The translations under genes and the position numbers were made by a program. Below, one piece after another: positions 20,741-31,905 of a stretch of 64,000 nucleotides of DNA (the stretch's first letter is position 1; every line of letters starts with the position of its first letter). Source of the DNA: Neoarius graeffei (taxonomy: Eukaryota > Chordata > Actinopteri > Siluriformes > Ariidae); contig NC_083590.1 in the NCBI RefSeq assembly GCF_027579695.1, positions 22,162,110-22,226,109 of the forward strand, in the 5' to 3' direction. The notes under the pieces were generated by a model. The model saw nothing but the letters and a program-made list of their open reading frames with translations, had not been told where the DNA came from and did no database searches.

Positions 20741-21639
20741 AACACCTATCGAGAAAGAACTTGAGGTTAATTCCATGCTATTTAATTTCAGTATTAAAGG
20801 AAGGGTTTATAATTTTTGGCACCCTCTACTGTCCATGAGACAAACTGCAATCACAAAGAATAAACGAACAATTGTTTATTTTCTCCAATTGAACACGTCT
20901 CCAGGGTTCTTCCAGAAAATCTGAAGTAGCCGGCTTAAAAAAAAAAAAAAAAAAGTAGAAAGCGGCTCTGGAATTTACAGCTGTGAAGCCGCCATGGCGC
21001 GCCAAAGGGTGTACTAATGCTGGGGGGGTCTGGAGGTATGCCCCCCCACCCCCAGAAAATTTTGAAAATTACATGCCTTCTGGTGCATTCTCAGCTAATA
21101 AATTAGTAACAATACACTTACAAATTATATCTGAAATTTCCCTCCAGATGTTTGTGTGCTTGGCTTTCTCACTTACCCTCCGTAGTACGCTGCCTGGCTC
21201 TGTAACATAACTACATATGCTATGGCGTGGTCTGGCTCAGCCTATCAGAGCACTAGAATCGATCATCAAATATGGCATCGCTTCTGGTCATGACCCGAAT
21301 CGAAGACAACTTCGTGGTGGAATACTTGGATTTGCAGCAAATTATGGGCAGCAGAGACGATATAAATCACTTGAACATTGAAAGGCAAGGTTTTTTTTTT
21401 CCCCCTGGGATCAAGTAGCCGGCATGGATCGTCTGTGTAAGCAGAGAAAACCGCCAGTGGCTGGTGCTTGTGGACGTTTCTGCGTCTTGGTTAATACTAC
21501 GCGTGCCTTGGGTTGCCTTGTAACTAAAGAGGCACAACTAAGCAGCTTTACTGGAGATGAAGGCAGGGCTTATTTAATATTAAAGAGGTACTACACACCT
21601 AAATGTGTTTTTGAGCTGTAAGCTAAATGATATGACTGT
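20741..21639. other. dtnbp1 intron with unclassified repeat-like block
   Basis: The A-run at 20938-20954 and the T-run at 21390-21400 lie just inside AGTAGCCGGC motifs (20924-20933 and 21414-21423). The block 20905-21430 is therefore probably an insertion, but no inverted ends or target duplication were resolved. No conserved coding sequence. Confidence 0.4.
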
Positions 21640-21651
21640 GCTGCTAATATT

Positions 21652-22025
21652 CATCATCTCATTATCTGTAGCCGCTTTATCCTGTTCTACAGGGTCGCAG
21701 GCGAGCTGGAGCCTATCCCAGCTGACTACGGGCGAAAGGCGGGGTACACCCTGGACAAGTCGCCAGGTCATCACAGGGCTGACACATAGACACAGACAAC
21801 CATTCACACTCACATTCACACCTACGGTCAATTTAGAGTCACCAGTTAACCTAACCTGCATGTCTTTGGACTGTGGGGGAAACCGGAGCACCCGGAGGAA
21901 ACCCACGCGGACACGGGGAGAACATGCAAACTCCACACAGAAAGGCCCTCGCCGGCCACGGGGCTCGAACCCGGACCTTCTTGCTGTGAGGCGACAGCGC
22001 TAACCACTACACCACCGTGCCGCCC
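21652..22025 (-). mobile_element. SINE of the main family, copy 5
   Basis: Full-length reverse copy with duplication GCTGCTAATATT (21640-21651) and GCTGTTAATATT (22026-22037), one mismatch. Confidence 0.94.
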
Positions 22026-22474
22026 GCTGTTAATATTGACAAAAAAATTTTAATTAGATAAAAATCTGGATTTTATGGGTTGAAAATAACTCAGTGCCAT
22101 CTACTGGGTAAAATCATCCTGGACCTTTCAAGGCCGATGCTGATGTAGAGTCGACCAAAAGAACGTTAACGCCCTCTAACCAGAAGTGCATGTGTGCCCA
22201 CCTCTTCCAGCCCTCACCCGTGAGTGGGAATCTGTGAAACTGAGCTCATTTTCTGAGCAACTCCTACGTCGCACACCCACAGTTATGGTCTTATTGTTGA
22301 GGTGCCAACATTGCAAACAAACAAACAAAAAAAAAAACACCCTTGCAGGCACAGAGGAAGAAAAAGAAATTTACTGCAAAACCATGAGAAAAGCATTGGA
22401 AGTGTCCACTGCTTAATAATTAGCAGCCAATTTTTCGGGACTAAAAAAAAAAAAAAAAAAAAGAGATTCTTGTT
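22026..22474. other. dtnbp1 intron, nothing recognised
   Basis: Spacer between two SINEs, containing A-runs at 22328-22338 and 22443-22462. No other feature seen. Confidence 0.45.
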
Positions 22475-22842
22475 GGCGGCACGGTGGTGTAGTGGTTAGC
22501 GCTGTCGCCTCACAGCAAGAAGGTCCTGGGTTCGAGCCCCGTGGCCGGCGAGGGCCTTTCTGTGTGGAGTTTGCATGTTCTCCCCGTGTCCGCGTGGGTT
22601 TCCTCCGGGTGCTCCGGTTTCCCCCACAGTCCAAAGACATGCAGGTTAGGTTAACTGGTGACTCTAAATTGAGCGTAGGTGTGAATGTGAGTGTGAATGG
22701 TTGTCTGTGTCTATGTATCAGCCCTGTGATGACCTGGCGACTTGTCCAGGGTGTGCCCCGCCTTTCGCCCGTAGTCAGCTGGGATAGGCTCCAGCTTGCC
22801 TGCGACCCTGTAGAAGGATAAAGCGGCTAGAGATAATGAGAT
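22475..22842 (+). mobile_element. SINE of the main family, copy 6
   Basis: Full-length forward copy with exact 12-bp duplication GAGATTCTTGTT at 22463-22474 and 22843-22854. It lies just after an A-run. Confidence 0.95.
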
Positions 22843-23030
22843 GAGATTCTTGTTTTACATTTGTTTTATCTTGGATCACTAAACCAAAGCTTATGAATTC
22901 ATATGAAGAAGTTCATGCAAAGTAAATATAACCACAAGCGGAAGAAAATGTATCTTTCATGTTGAATGTCCTTTCCCCTTCTGTGAATCAGTTTTACTGC
23001 TCTGAGACCTGATCTTGAATTGATAGTTGT

Positions 23031-23330
23031 TTTCACTCTCGCCTCACGGTAAGAAGGTTCAGGGTTCGAACATCGCAGTTGACTGGGGTCTTTCTGTGTG
23101 GAGATTGAATGTTCTCCTCACGCCTGTGTGGGTTTCCTCCGACAGTCCAAAGACGTGGATTTGGTCAACTGGCTGCTCTAAATTGCCCATAGGCATGTAT
23201 GTGAGTGTGATGGTTATTCGTCTGTGTGATAGACTGGCAAACTGTCCAGGGTAAACCCCGCCTCTCGCCCAAAGTTAGCTGGGATTGACTCCAGCTTTCC
23301 CCTTGACCCTGATGGATAAGCAGAATAGAT
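23031..23330 (+). mobile_element. Old divergent member of the main SINE family
   Basis: The head (CTCGCCTCACGGTAAGAAGG, GGTTCGAACAT) and body (CAGTCCAAAGACGTGG) align with the family but with many differences and deletions. The tail reads GGATAAGCAGAATAGATAATGG, intermediate between the SINE and the LINE 3' end. It probably represents an earlier subfamily. Confidence 0.8.
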
Positions 23331-23504
23331 AATGGATGATTGGTCTGACGGAATAAAATCGTTGTTTTAAGAGGTTCCATATCACTGTAGCAAGGGGTCA
23401 AACAATGTAAATGCTACGGCTAAACTGGACATTTTGGTGCCTCTTTTGTTGCACGCATGTATCACTGTGTCAAGTCGTACACGCAGACACAGACCATGAG
23501 TCTC

Positions 23505-23857
23505 CATTATCTGTAGCCGCTTATCCTGTCCTACAGGGACGCAGGCAAGCTGGAGCCTATCCCAGCTGACTATGGGTGAGAGGCGAAGTACACCCTGGAT
23601 AAGTCGCCAGGTTATCGCAGGGCTGACACATAGAGACAAACAGCCATTCACACCTACAGTCAATTTAGAGCCACCAATTAACCTAACCTGCATGTCTTTT
23701 GGACTGTGGGGGAAACCGGAGCACCCGGAGGAAACCCATGCAGACACGGAAAACATGCAAACTCTACACAGAAAGGTCCTCGCCAGCTGCTGGGCTCGAA
23801 CCCAGGACCTTCTTGCTGTGAGGCGACAGTGCTAACCACTACACCACCATGCCACCT
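23505..23857 (-). mobile_element. SINE of the main family, copy 8 (older)
   Basis: Reverse copy with several substitutions, flanked by GACCATGAGTCTC (23492-23504) and GACCACGAGTCTC (23858-23870), one mismatch. Confidence 0.92.
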
Positions 23858-23997
23858 GACCACGAGTCTCATAACAAAAATCCTAGACTGTAGATGTAAA
23901 TGAAGGGAAGTGTATGTTTTATTGTGAAGAAATATCTGATGTCACAAACTATTTAAACATCACAAATACACTTAATGGTGTGTGTCTGGATGCGTAC

Positions 23998-24141
23998 CCA
24001 ACATGGGGGAAGCCACACTGTTGTCCTCTGCTCCCGAGTTGAGGAAGACGTCCAGGGCCTCGTGGTCAGACATGTCCATCAGGTCCATCTGCTCAAGCAT
24101 GTCCACATTCACCTCCATGGAAGACATGCTTCCTATTGGCT
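23998..24141 (-). CDS. dtnbp1: dtnbp1 (dysbindin) penultimate coding exon
   Basis: A 144-bp exon, phase 1 in and phase 1 out. The - strand frame reads [20 protein letters not shown], then [20 protein letters not shown], ending SPML. This segment (nuclear-export-like leucine-rich helix and DVFLNSG) is nearly identical to mammalian dysbindin. The acceptor TTTGCAG ends at 24142 and the donor GTACGC begins at 23997. The split codon GAG joins it to exon 37086-36928 and the split GAA to 19788-19538. Confidence 0.95.
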
Positions 24142-24446
24142 CTGCAAACCACAGGAAGGGTAAACATCATCACTTCCTCTTCTCTTCTTTCAACAAGTGT
24201 TGCCAGGCAAAACAAACCTTGCCTGGCCTTTCCAGTGACCTTGGCCTGATTACCCCCACAATTTAATCAGGTAATCTACGGCCCATTGCCCACCTACCCT
24301 GAAAATTTGAAGTCAATCACTGCAACCATCTAGACGCTAGATTGTTAACAGACAGACACACAAACAAACCACATTGATTACAATACCTCGCCTCGCTTAC
24401 TCTGTTGTGATCGAGGTAATCATACCCACCATTTCACTACAGCTAG
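24142..24446. other. dtnbp1 intron with possible repeat piece
   Basis: The block 24260-24420 (AGACAGACACACAAACAAAC and GATTACAATACCTCGCCTCG) looks like the end of a dispersed fish repeat, but its borders are not visible. Confidence 0.35.
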
Positions 24447-24562
24447 TATACTCTCAGAAAACAAAGTAAATTACTATACCTTTAGGGGTACAATGGCTTG
24501 TCACTGGGGCAGTACCCTCTAAGGTCCATATTTGTACCTTTTAAATAGTGCTAGGGAACATG

Positions 24563-26211
24563 TACAGTTAGGTCCAAAAATATTTGGACAGAGACAACAT
24601 TTTTCTAATTTTGGTTCTGTACATTACCACAATGAATTTTGAACAAAACAATTCAGATGCAGTTGAAGTTCAGACTTTCAGCTTTAATTCAGTGGGTTGA
24701 ACAAAATGATTGCATAAAAATGTGAGGAGCTAAAAGCATTTTTTAAACACAATCCCTTCATTTCAGGGGTTCAAAGGTAATTGGACAAATTAAATAATTG
24801 TAAATAAAATGTTCATTTCTAATACTTGGTTGAAAACCCTTTGTTGGCAATGACTGCCTGAAGTCTTGAACTCATGGACATCACCAGACGCTGTTTCTCC
24901 TCCTTTTTAATGCTCTGCCAGGCCTTTACTGCAGCGGTTTTCAGTTGCTGTTTGTTTGTGGGCCTTTCTGTCTGAAGTTTAGTCTTTAACAAGTGAAATG
25001 CATGCTCAATTGGGTTGAGATCAGGTGACTGACTTGGCCATTCAAGAATATTCCACTTCTTTGCTTTAATAAATTCCTGGGTTGCTTTGGCTTTATGTTT
25101 TGGGTCATTGTCCATCTGTATTATGAAATGCCGACTAATCAGTTTGGCTGCATTTGGCTGGATTTCAGCACACAGTATGTCTCTGAATACCTCAGAATTC
25201 ATCCGGCTGCTTCTGTCCTGTGTCACATCATCAATAAACACTAGTGACCCAGTGCCACTGGCAGCCATGCATGCCCAAGCCATCACACTGCCTCCACCGT
25301 GTTTTACAGATGATGTGGTATGCTTTGGATCATGAGCTGTACCACACCTTTGCCATACTTTTTTTCTTGCCATCATTCTGGTAGAGGTTGATCTTGGTTT
25401 CATCTGTCCAAAGAATGTTCTTCCAGAACTGTGCTGGCTTTTTTAGATGTTTTTTAGCAAAGCCCAATCTAGCCTTTTTATTCTTGAGGCTTATAAGTGG
25501 CTTGCATCGTGCAGTGAACCCTCTGTATTTACTTTCATGCAGTCTTCTCTTTATGGTAGATTTGGATATTGATACGCCTACCTCCTGGAGAGTGTTGTTC
25601 ACTTGGTTGGCTGTTGTGAAGGGGTTTCTCTTCACCATGGAAATTATTCTGCGATCATCCACTACTGTTGTCTTCTGTGAGTGTCCAGGTCTTTTTGCAT
25701 TGATGAGTTCACCAGTGCTTGCTTTCTTTCTCAGGATGTACCAAACTGTAGATTTTGCCACTCCTAATATTGTAGCAATTTCTCAGATGTTTTTTTTTCT
25801 GTTTTCGCAGCTTAAGGATGGCTTGTTTCACCTGCATGGAGAGCTCCTTTGACCGCATGCTTTCTTCACAGCAAAATCTTCCAAATGCAAGCACCACACC
25901 TCAAATCAACTCCAGGCCTTTTATCTGCTTAATTGAGAATGACATAACGAAGGAATTGCCCACACCTGCCCATGAAATAGCCTTTGAATCAATTGTCCAA
26001 TTACTTTTGGTCCCTTTAAAAACAGGGTGACACATGTTAAGGAGCTGAAACTCCTAAACCCTTCATCCAATTTTAATGTGGATACCCTCAAATGAAAGTT
26101 GAAAGTCTGGACTTTATGTCCATGTCCATTATATAACTTGAATATGTTTCAGTAAACAGGTAAAAAAAGAAAAATTGTGTCAGTGTCCAAATATATATGG
26201 ACCTAACTGTA
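24563..26211 (-). mobile_element. Tc1-like element A (1.65 kb)
   Basis: Terminal inverted repeats TACAGTTAGGTCCAAAAATA and, inverted, TACAGTTAGGTCCATATATA, about 35 bp long and diverged, with TA at both borders. It encodes one broken transposase on the - strand. Confidence 0.92.
24819..25897 (-). pseudogene. Tc1 transposase of element A, two frameshifts
   Basis: Three overlapping - strand frames (25897-25709, 25761-25330, 25403-24819) cover a whole DD34E transposase. They show an N-terminal helix-turn-helix region, ILWTDETK (first Asp), GGGSVMAW, IIQMDNDPKH (second Asp) and SPDLNPIEH (Glu). There are 34 residues between second Asp and Glu, as in the Tc1 family. It ends at FSTKY. Two frameshifts and lack of a single frame mean no functional protein. 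Cut-and-paste DNA transposition is the family's known activity. Confidence 0.88.
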
Positions 26212-26350
26212 TGTACCTTTTTGACCCTAAAAAGGTACACATAGTTACCTTGAGGTCCAGTAATGAGCCCTATATCTGTATACTAGTGTAGATTGTACCT
26301 TGGGGGACAGAACTGGACTCCTACTGTACCCCTATTTCTGACAGTGTATA

Positions 26351-27000
26351 AAAGTCCAGGAGGAAGCGTTCTCTAAAGGTAACTTGTTGAGCAGTGAGAT
26401 TTTTTTCCATGTCAGTGTTGAAGCAACACATTATCTCAAGTAAATAAAGTCATTCGTGAGCTGCACAGTGATTTATGCGTATCCAGGAACCAGTGTGGAA
26501 TGAACTGACAGTTTTTCATCGAAATGCTTGTTTGTATTGTACTGGGTGTGAAAGCCAGCTCACGTGTTCAGCTCTTCCACAGCACTTAATAAATAAACAT
26601 TTCTGATGGTGTAAGAAGAATGTAACACTTCAGGATGTACTGTTATCGGAAAACAATTGACTCTGGGATGGTAAAAGAAACGGCGCTTCGTGTCAGGCAG
26701 CATCTGTGAGAGAATTTTGTCCCTAGCTTGTGGTTTTAAGCTTCAGAATGTGTTAAGATTCCCGTCTCTGGAGGCAACAAAAGGTGTGAACATCTCAGTC
26801 TCTGTAGCCACAGTTATCTTTTTGATCCACTGTTGACTAGTTTAGAAAGACTGCTCCCCCATTTCAATATTTTATGGGCCTCACACCTCCAGTCATACAC
26901 TGGGGGGACACACACACACAAACTGTTTTAGCTTGCTACAATTATTTTTGGGATATTGGTGAAATTGTGTTATTTAGCATGAATTTATGATTTTTATACT
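26351..27000. other. dtnbp1 intron, nothing recognised
   Basis: 650 bp without recognisable exon, repeat end or RNA gene. Confidence 0.5.
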
Positions 27001-27376
27001 CATCTCATCTCATTATCTCTAGCCGCTTTATCCTGTTCTACAGGGTCGCAGGCAAGCTGGAGCCTATCCCAGCTGACTACGGGCGAAAGGCGGGGTACAC
27101 CCTGGACAAGTCGCCAGGTCATCACAGGGCTGCACATAGACACAGACAACCATTCACACTCACATTCACACCTACGCTCAATTTAGAGTCACCAGTTAAC
27201 CTAACCTGCATGTCTTTGGACTGTGGGGGAAACCGGAGCACCCGGAGGAAACCCACGCGGACACGGGGAGAACATGCAAACTCCGCACAGAAAGGCCCTC
27301 GCCGGCCACGGGGCTCGAACCCGGACCTTCTTGCTGTGAGGCAACAGTGCTAACCACTACACCACTGTGCCGCCCT
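27001..27376 (-). mobile_element. SINE of the main family, copy 9
   Basis: Full-length reverse copy with tail CTCATCTCATCTCATTATC. It is directly followed by a fragment of a more diverged relative and then another copy. Confidence 0.9.
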
Positions 27377-27471
27377 AATTTAGATTACCAATTAGCCTAA
27401 CCTGCATGTCTTTGGACTGTGCGGGAAACCGGAGCAACTGGATGAAACCCGTGCGGAGAACATGCAAACTC
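27377..27471 (-). mobile_element. Fragment of a diverged SINE of the same family
   Basis: About 95 bp matching the middle of the SINE (AACCTGCATGTCTTTGGACT) but with older changes (GCAACTGGATGAAACCC). Probably the remainder of an older SINE into which the neighbouring copies inserted. Confidence 0.7.
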
Positions 27472-27737
27472 ATCTCATCTCATTATCTCTAGCCGCTTTA
27501 TCCTGTTCTACAGGGTCACAGGCAAGCTGGAGCCTATCCCAGCTGACTACGGGCGAAAGGCATGGTACACCCTGGACAAGTCGCCAGGTCATCACAGGGC
27601 TGACACACAGACACAGACAACCATTCACACTCACATTCACACCTACGGTCAATTTAGAGTCACCAGTTAACCTAACCTGCATGTCTTTGGACCGTGGGGG
27701 AAACCGGAGCACCCGGAGGAAACCCACGCGGACACGG
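27472..27737 (-). mobile_element. SINE of the main family, 5'-truncated copy 10
   Basis: The 3' two-thirds of the SINE in reverse orientation, ending at CCCACGCGGACACGGG. The tRNA-like head is missing, as expected for incomplete reverse transcription. Confidence 0.88.
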
Positions 27738-27980
27738 GTGGAGAGTATTTTAACATTAAGTTCCTTTAAGCAGAGCCTAAGCACATGCTAAGTATGTTTC
27801 GAGGACCTCATATATATGTGATTATCTTGTGTTCTCCACCACTGATCATCATTGTAAATGTATTTTGTGTGACAAACACAGACTCGTCGTTAAGTAGCAA
27901 AACCCTTAGAATGTCATATGGTAAATACTAATACGTCTGTTTTCTTTTGAAAAATAGCAGGAATTATGTTTTAGCCAATC

Positions 27981-28365
27981 AAAGAAATTCCTTTTACAAT
28001 GGTTTTAATAGGAGCTGCCATATTTTGGGAGGCGATCCTGGTACGGTCCTAGGGTGGGTCTTCCAAAAAGGGACCCAACTTAAAAACAATTGGAAGAAAC
28101 TTAGACTTCAGTGTTTTTCCAGGAATCACTAATGCTTGTATTGTTTCTGTGCAATAATAATAATAATTCAGAAGTCTGTGTTTCAAACAAAGAAATTCCT
28201 TTTACAATGATTTGAATAGGATCTGCCATATTCTGGGAGGCGGTCCTGGTGTGGTCCTCGGGTGGGTCTCCCAAAAAGGGACCCAACTTAAAAACTAATG
28301 GAAGAAACTTAGACTTCAGTGTTTTTCCAGGAATCACTAACGCTTGTATTGTTTCTGTGCAATAA
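27981..28365. repeat. Two-copy tandem duplication, period about 208 bp
   Basis: AAAGAAATTCCTTTTACAAT starts at 27981 and again at about 28189. Both units run through GGGACCCAACTTAAAAAC and TTTTTCCAGGAATCACTAA to TTTCTGTGCAATAA, with roughly 10% differences. Confidence 0.85.
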
Positions 28366-28774
28366 AAGCATTTAAGGCAACTTCTTCCATGTAAGTATAT
28401 TTTTTCGGCTACGTTTGAAGTACAGACTTCCATGACGCATCACACCACGTCACCCCACCCCACATTTTTTGGAATCTGCCTCATTTCCTGTTTGTGTCTG
28501 TAGGTAAAAGTGGTTCTGACTCTGAAAACATGATGCTGCAAAGAAGTTTTATTATACACTGGCATGTTTTACTGAATCACACTTTCCACTTTCCACTGAG
28601 GATTTTCATGTCTCACAAGATGGATCATAATAATTGAAAAAAAAAAATTTACGTCAGATGATTTAGAGCTGAAAATGACTTCCTGATTCCAGACACATTG
28701 TTTTCACCTGACCCTGTAATGTCACTAATCATGTTGATTTTCATTTTTAAGTAACAAACATGCTGCAGACTGGG
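28366..28774. other. dtnbp1 intron, nothing recognised
   Basis: AT-rich intron without recognisable features. Confidence 0.45.
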
Positions 28775-28940
28775 GGAAGTAGTGGTTCAAAGGGTTTAAG
28801 GCTCTGGGTTACTGATCGGAGGGACAGGAGTTCATGCCCCAGCACCACCAAACTGCCCCTGTTGGGGTCTTGGGAAAGGCCCTTACCCCTATCGACTCAA
28901 CCCATCCACATTGACTCCACATACCGGTAGAAGTGGGGAA
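28775..28940 (+). mobile_element. V-SINE-like tRNA-derived SINE, old
   Basis: GTAGTGGTTCAAAGGGTTTAAG (A-box region) and GGAGTTCATGCCCCAGCACC (B-box region) are followed by the GGAAAGGCCCTTACCCC block of this SINE class and a GGATGAAGAAGAAA-type tail. No target duplication visible. Confidence 0.65.
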
Positions 28941-28984
28941 AAGATGGATGAAGAAGAAACAACAAGCTGCTGATTAATAGGCCT

Positions 28985-29600
28985 TGTTTATATCTGAAGC
29001 ATACTCGTCTGCTTAGTTTATCTCTTTAATGCATGTTGGTCATTATTAACTACTTATTAACCTCACTTGCTTGGTCTTTATGGGAAAATATCAGACCGAG
29101 ATCTTGACAGTACAGACTGAGCCATACAAAAAGCCCAAGGTCTGATATTTTCCCATAAAGACTGAGCAAGCGAGGTTAATAAGGAGTTTATTATATGGCT
29201 TTTTTATTTCTAATATTAAAATAGACATCATTATAATGAGGCATGACTCTGCTTTCAGTCACATCATATTTGTAACGTAGTTGAATCACGCATGCAGAAT
29301 AAACGGCTAGCGCTTTCAAAACTGAATGTCTGTTAGCAGTGAGAGGTTTCTGAATGCTCTTTGTCGCTCATTACTTGAATAACTCGCTGACTCGTTTGTC
29401 TTTCGGCCATTTTTGATTCCATTTTGATTTCCAATTAATCTTTGTTTGTCATTTTGGTTTTTTTTGCAACATTGAAAGTCGGCAGCTTGGAAAGAAAGTC
29501 CGTAATCGCCCATAGGCATTAAGGAAAAATTCTGCCCACCAAGGAACCAATCAGAGCGTATGATTTTACCAGAAGTAGCTTGTGCCATAAAATAAAGCTA
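28985..29600. repeat. Repeat with a 40-bp inverted pair
   Basis: TTAACCTCACTTGCTTGGTC continuing to TATCAGA (29054-29095) is inverted at 29141-29184 (TCTGATATTTTCCCATAAAG onward to GAGGTTAATAA). Adjacent sequence to about 29600 looks like part of the same dispersed element, but its far end is not certain. Confidence 0.6.
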
Positions 29601-30569
29601 TTTTAAAAGTAATTATTTTGTATAATTTTGTAAAAGTTTCATGCTACCGTAGCTTATTTTCATAGATGTTACTGAAATGTTACACCAATGATCACCACCT
29701 ACTGGCGAGTAATTGTAAGTGCAACAAAAGACGGACTGAAATTCAGAACCAGTAGAGATTTCTGTTTAATCCTTTCACAGGAAAAGACCCTTACAGGTAA
29801 GTAAAAGATAATCACAAAAAGTAATATCTAAGGAAACACGATATAATTGTCATGCCTCCCCCCCCCCCATATTGTTTTCATGTACAGTAAGCAGCAAATT
29901 ACAATGAACCATCGTGCATCCTAGTAATATTGCCATTTTACACCCAGGTTACAATATAAGCGCTTTTTTTTAAGATTATGTGCATTTTACTTTCTTTGAT
30001 TAACAAACAATTAACAGTTCAATCATTAGTCCATTAGATGCAACTGAACGCACAAATGCATGGTGTCCTTCAGAGTGGACACATGAATGACTTTTTAAAA
30101 CATTCCTGTAAAAAAAAATAAACCTTTTAAAAATAATTTTTCTCAGCATCAAAGAAGTATAGAAAACAATTTTGGGGGAAGAAATCTTGAATCAGGCTGA
30201 CACAATTCATGCATGAAATGATTATTAACATCTACGGGACTTAAAATTAACATCCATTTGATGGCACATCAGAGCCAAGTTATCCCTGTGTGTCAGGTTT
30301 AAATTCAGTTAAATCAGTACCAGTTTACTTTCAATGCTATTTGATTATTGGAATTTTTTTTGTTGGGATAATTCTGAGGATGTGATCGAATGAAATATTT
30401 TTAGTTAACAGTTTGCCATCAGGAACCGAGGGAACAGAATTGGCCCTACTCTCAGGTTGGGATTGATGGCATACTGTATCTTCCCTGTTAATCACAGTGA
30501 CACTAGCCAATCGTAGGCGTCTTTCAGTTCATGTATGTGGAAGAGGGCAGATAGCACTTTTCTCTGATG
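29601..30569. other. dtnbp1 intron, nothing recognised
   Basis: AT-rich intron, with only a C-run at 29862-29871. No exon or repeat terminus. Confidence 0.5.
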
Positions 30570-31101
30570 CCCCTTTTCCACCAAAGCAGTTCCAGGGCTG
30601 GTTCGGGGCCAGTGCTTAGTTTGGAACCGAGTTTTCTGTTTCCACTGACAAAGAACTGGCTCTGGGGCCGGAAAAAACGGTTCCAGGCTAGCACCAACTC
30701 TCTGCTGGGCCAGAGGAAAGAACCGCTTACATCGGGGGGTGGAGTTGTTAAGACCAACAACAATAACAAGACCGCGAAAGATCGCCATTTTTAAGCGACG
30801 AGAAGCAGCAGCTGTACAAACGCAAAGTCATCCATTATTATTATTGTTGTTGCTGCTGCTGCTTCTTCCGTGTTGTTTTTGCTTCGATATTCACGCCAAG
30901 GTTTATGCAAATGTAGCGACGTAACTGACGTATACAGCGACGTAAGGATGTATACAACGACGTAATGACGTGGCTTCCCTTAGCACCGCGAGCTATGGAA
31001 AAGCAAACTGGTTCTCAGCTGGCTCGCAAGTTGAACGAGTTGTGAACCAGCACCAGCACTGGCTCCGAACCAGCCCTGGAACTGATTTGGTGGAAAAGGG
31101 G
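30570..31101. mobile_element. TIR element (CCCCTTTTCCACCAAA family)
   Basis: Ends CCCCTTTTCCACCAAAGCAG and, inverted, CCCCTTTTCCACCAAATCAG. Inverted similarity continues through AGGGCTGGTTCGG for about 45 bp. Internal GACGTAA motifs are repeated at 30910-30975. No coding region, so this is a non-autonomous DNA element. Confidence 0.85.
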
Positions 31102-31257
31102 TATGAGTGTGTTATACTGCCCTGTGATGATAAATGTTAGCTGGCTCCATGTGTGACCAATCTGGTGCTCGATTGAAATATTTTTTTCAGGCAATGCTCC
31201 TGGTTCTATCCTAAATTTATCCAGCACCAGGTTGAAATAATTTTCTCTGAGAGTTTT

Positions 31258-31631
31258 CATCTCATCTCATCTCATTATCTCTAGCCGCTTTATCCTGTTC
31301 TACAGGGTCGCAGGCAAGCTGGAGCCTATCCCAGCTGACTACGGGCGAAAGGCGGGGTACACCCTGGACAAGTCGCCAGGTCATCACAGGGCTGACACAT
31401 AGACACAGACAACCATTCACGCTCACATTCACACCTACGCTCAATTTAGAGTCACCAGTTAACCTAACCTGCATGTCTTTGGACTGTGGGGGAAACCGGA
31501 GCACCCGGAGGAAACCCACGCGGACAACATGCAAACTCTGCACAGAAAGGCCCTCGCCGGCCACGGGGCTCGAACCCGGACCTTCTTGCTGTGAGGCGAC
31601 AGCGCTAACCACTACACCACCGTGCCGCCCG
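31258..31631 (-). mobile_element. SINE of the main family, copy 11
   Basis: Full-length reverse copy except a 10-bp deletion near CGCGGACAACATG. Exact 12-bp duplication TCTGAGAGTTTT at 31246-31257 and 31632-31643. Confidence 0.94.
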
Positions 31632-31714
31632 TCTGAGAGTTTTTATTAGCAAAAATACACAGAAATGATTATCCATCTTCCCTTCTGAGTGCAAAATGGC
31701 TCAATATTTGAGCT

Positions 31715-31905
31715 TATGAGACAGGTACATACAGTATTTGTTCCTCAAGGTACAAACATGATGTAGGCTCCAGAATTAGCAGTGTGGTCCTTAAGGTCCA
31801 AAGAAAATGTGTTTTAATGGTATGTGACATTTGCTTCTTCCAAAAGATGCGTTTGTACCCTGAAAGGTACACATTAGGACCCCTTCTCTGAGTGGTATAA
31901 TAGGA
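31715..31905. repeat. Relative of the GGTACA-rich MITE that hosts Tc1 A
   Basis: Shares GTACCTTGAGGTAC-type blocks (AGGTACATACAG, CAAGGTACAAACATG, TGAAAGGTACACATTAGGACC) with the outer parts of 24447-26350. The termini are eroded. Confidence 0.5.

Larger units (their letters stand above)
24447..26350. mobile_element. MITE hosting Tc1 element A
   Basis: Ends TATACTCTCAGAAA and TTTCTGACAGTGTATA are inverted and have TA-rich flanks. Its own sequence, about 110-140 bp on each side, is rich in GGTACA/TGTACC motifs (AAAAGGTACACATAG). The Tc1 lies in the centre. A related piece is at 31715-31905. Confidence 0.7.
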
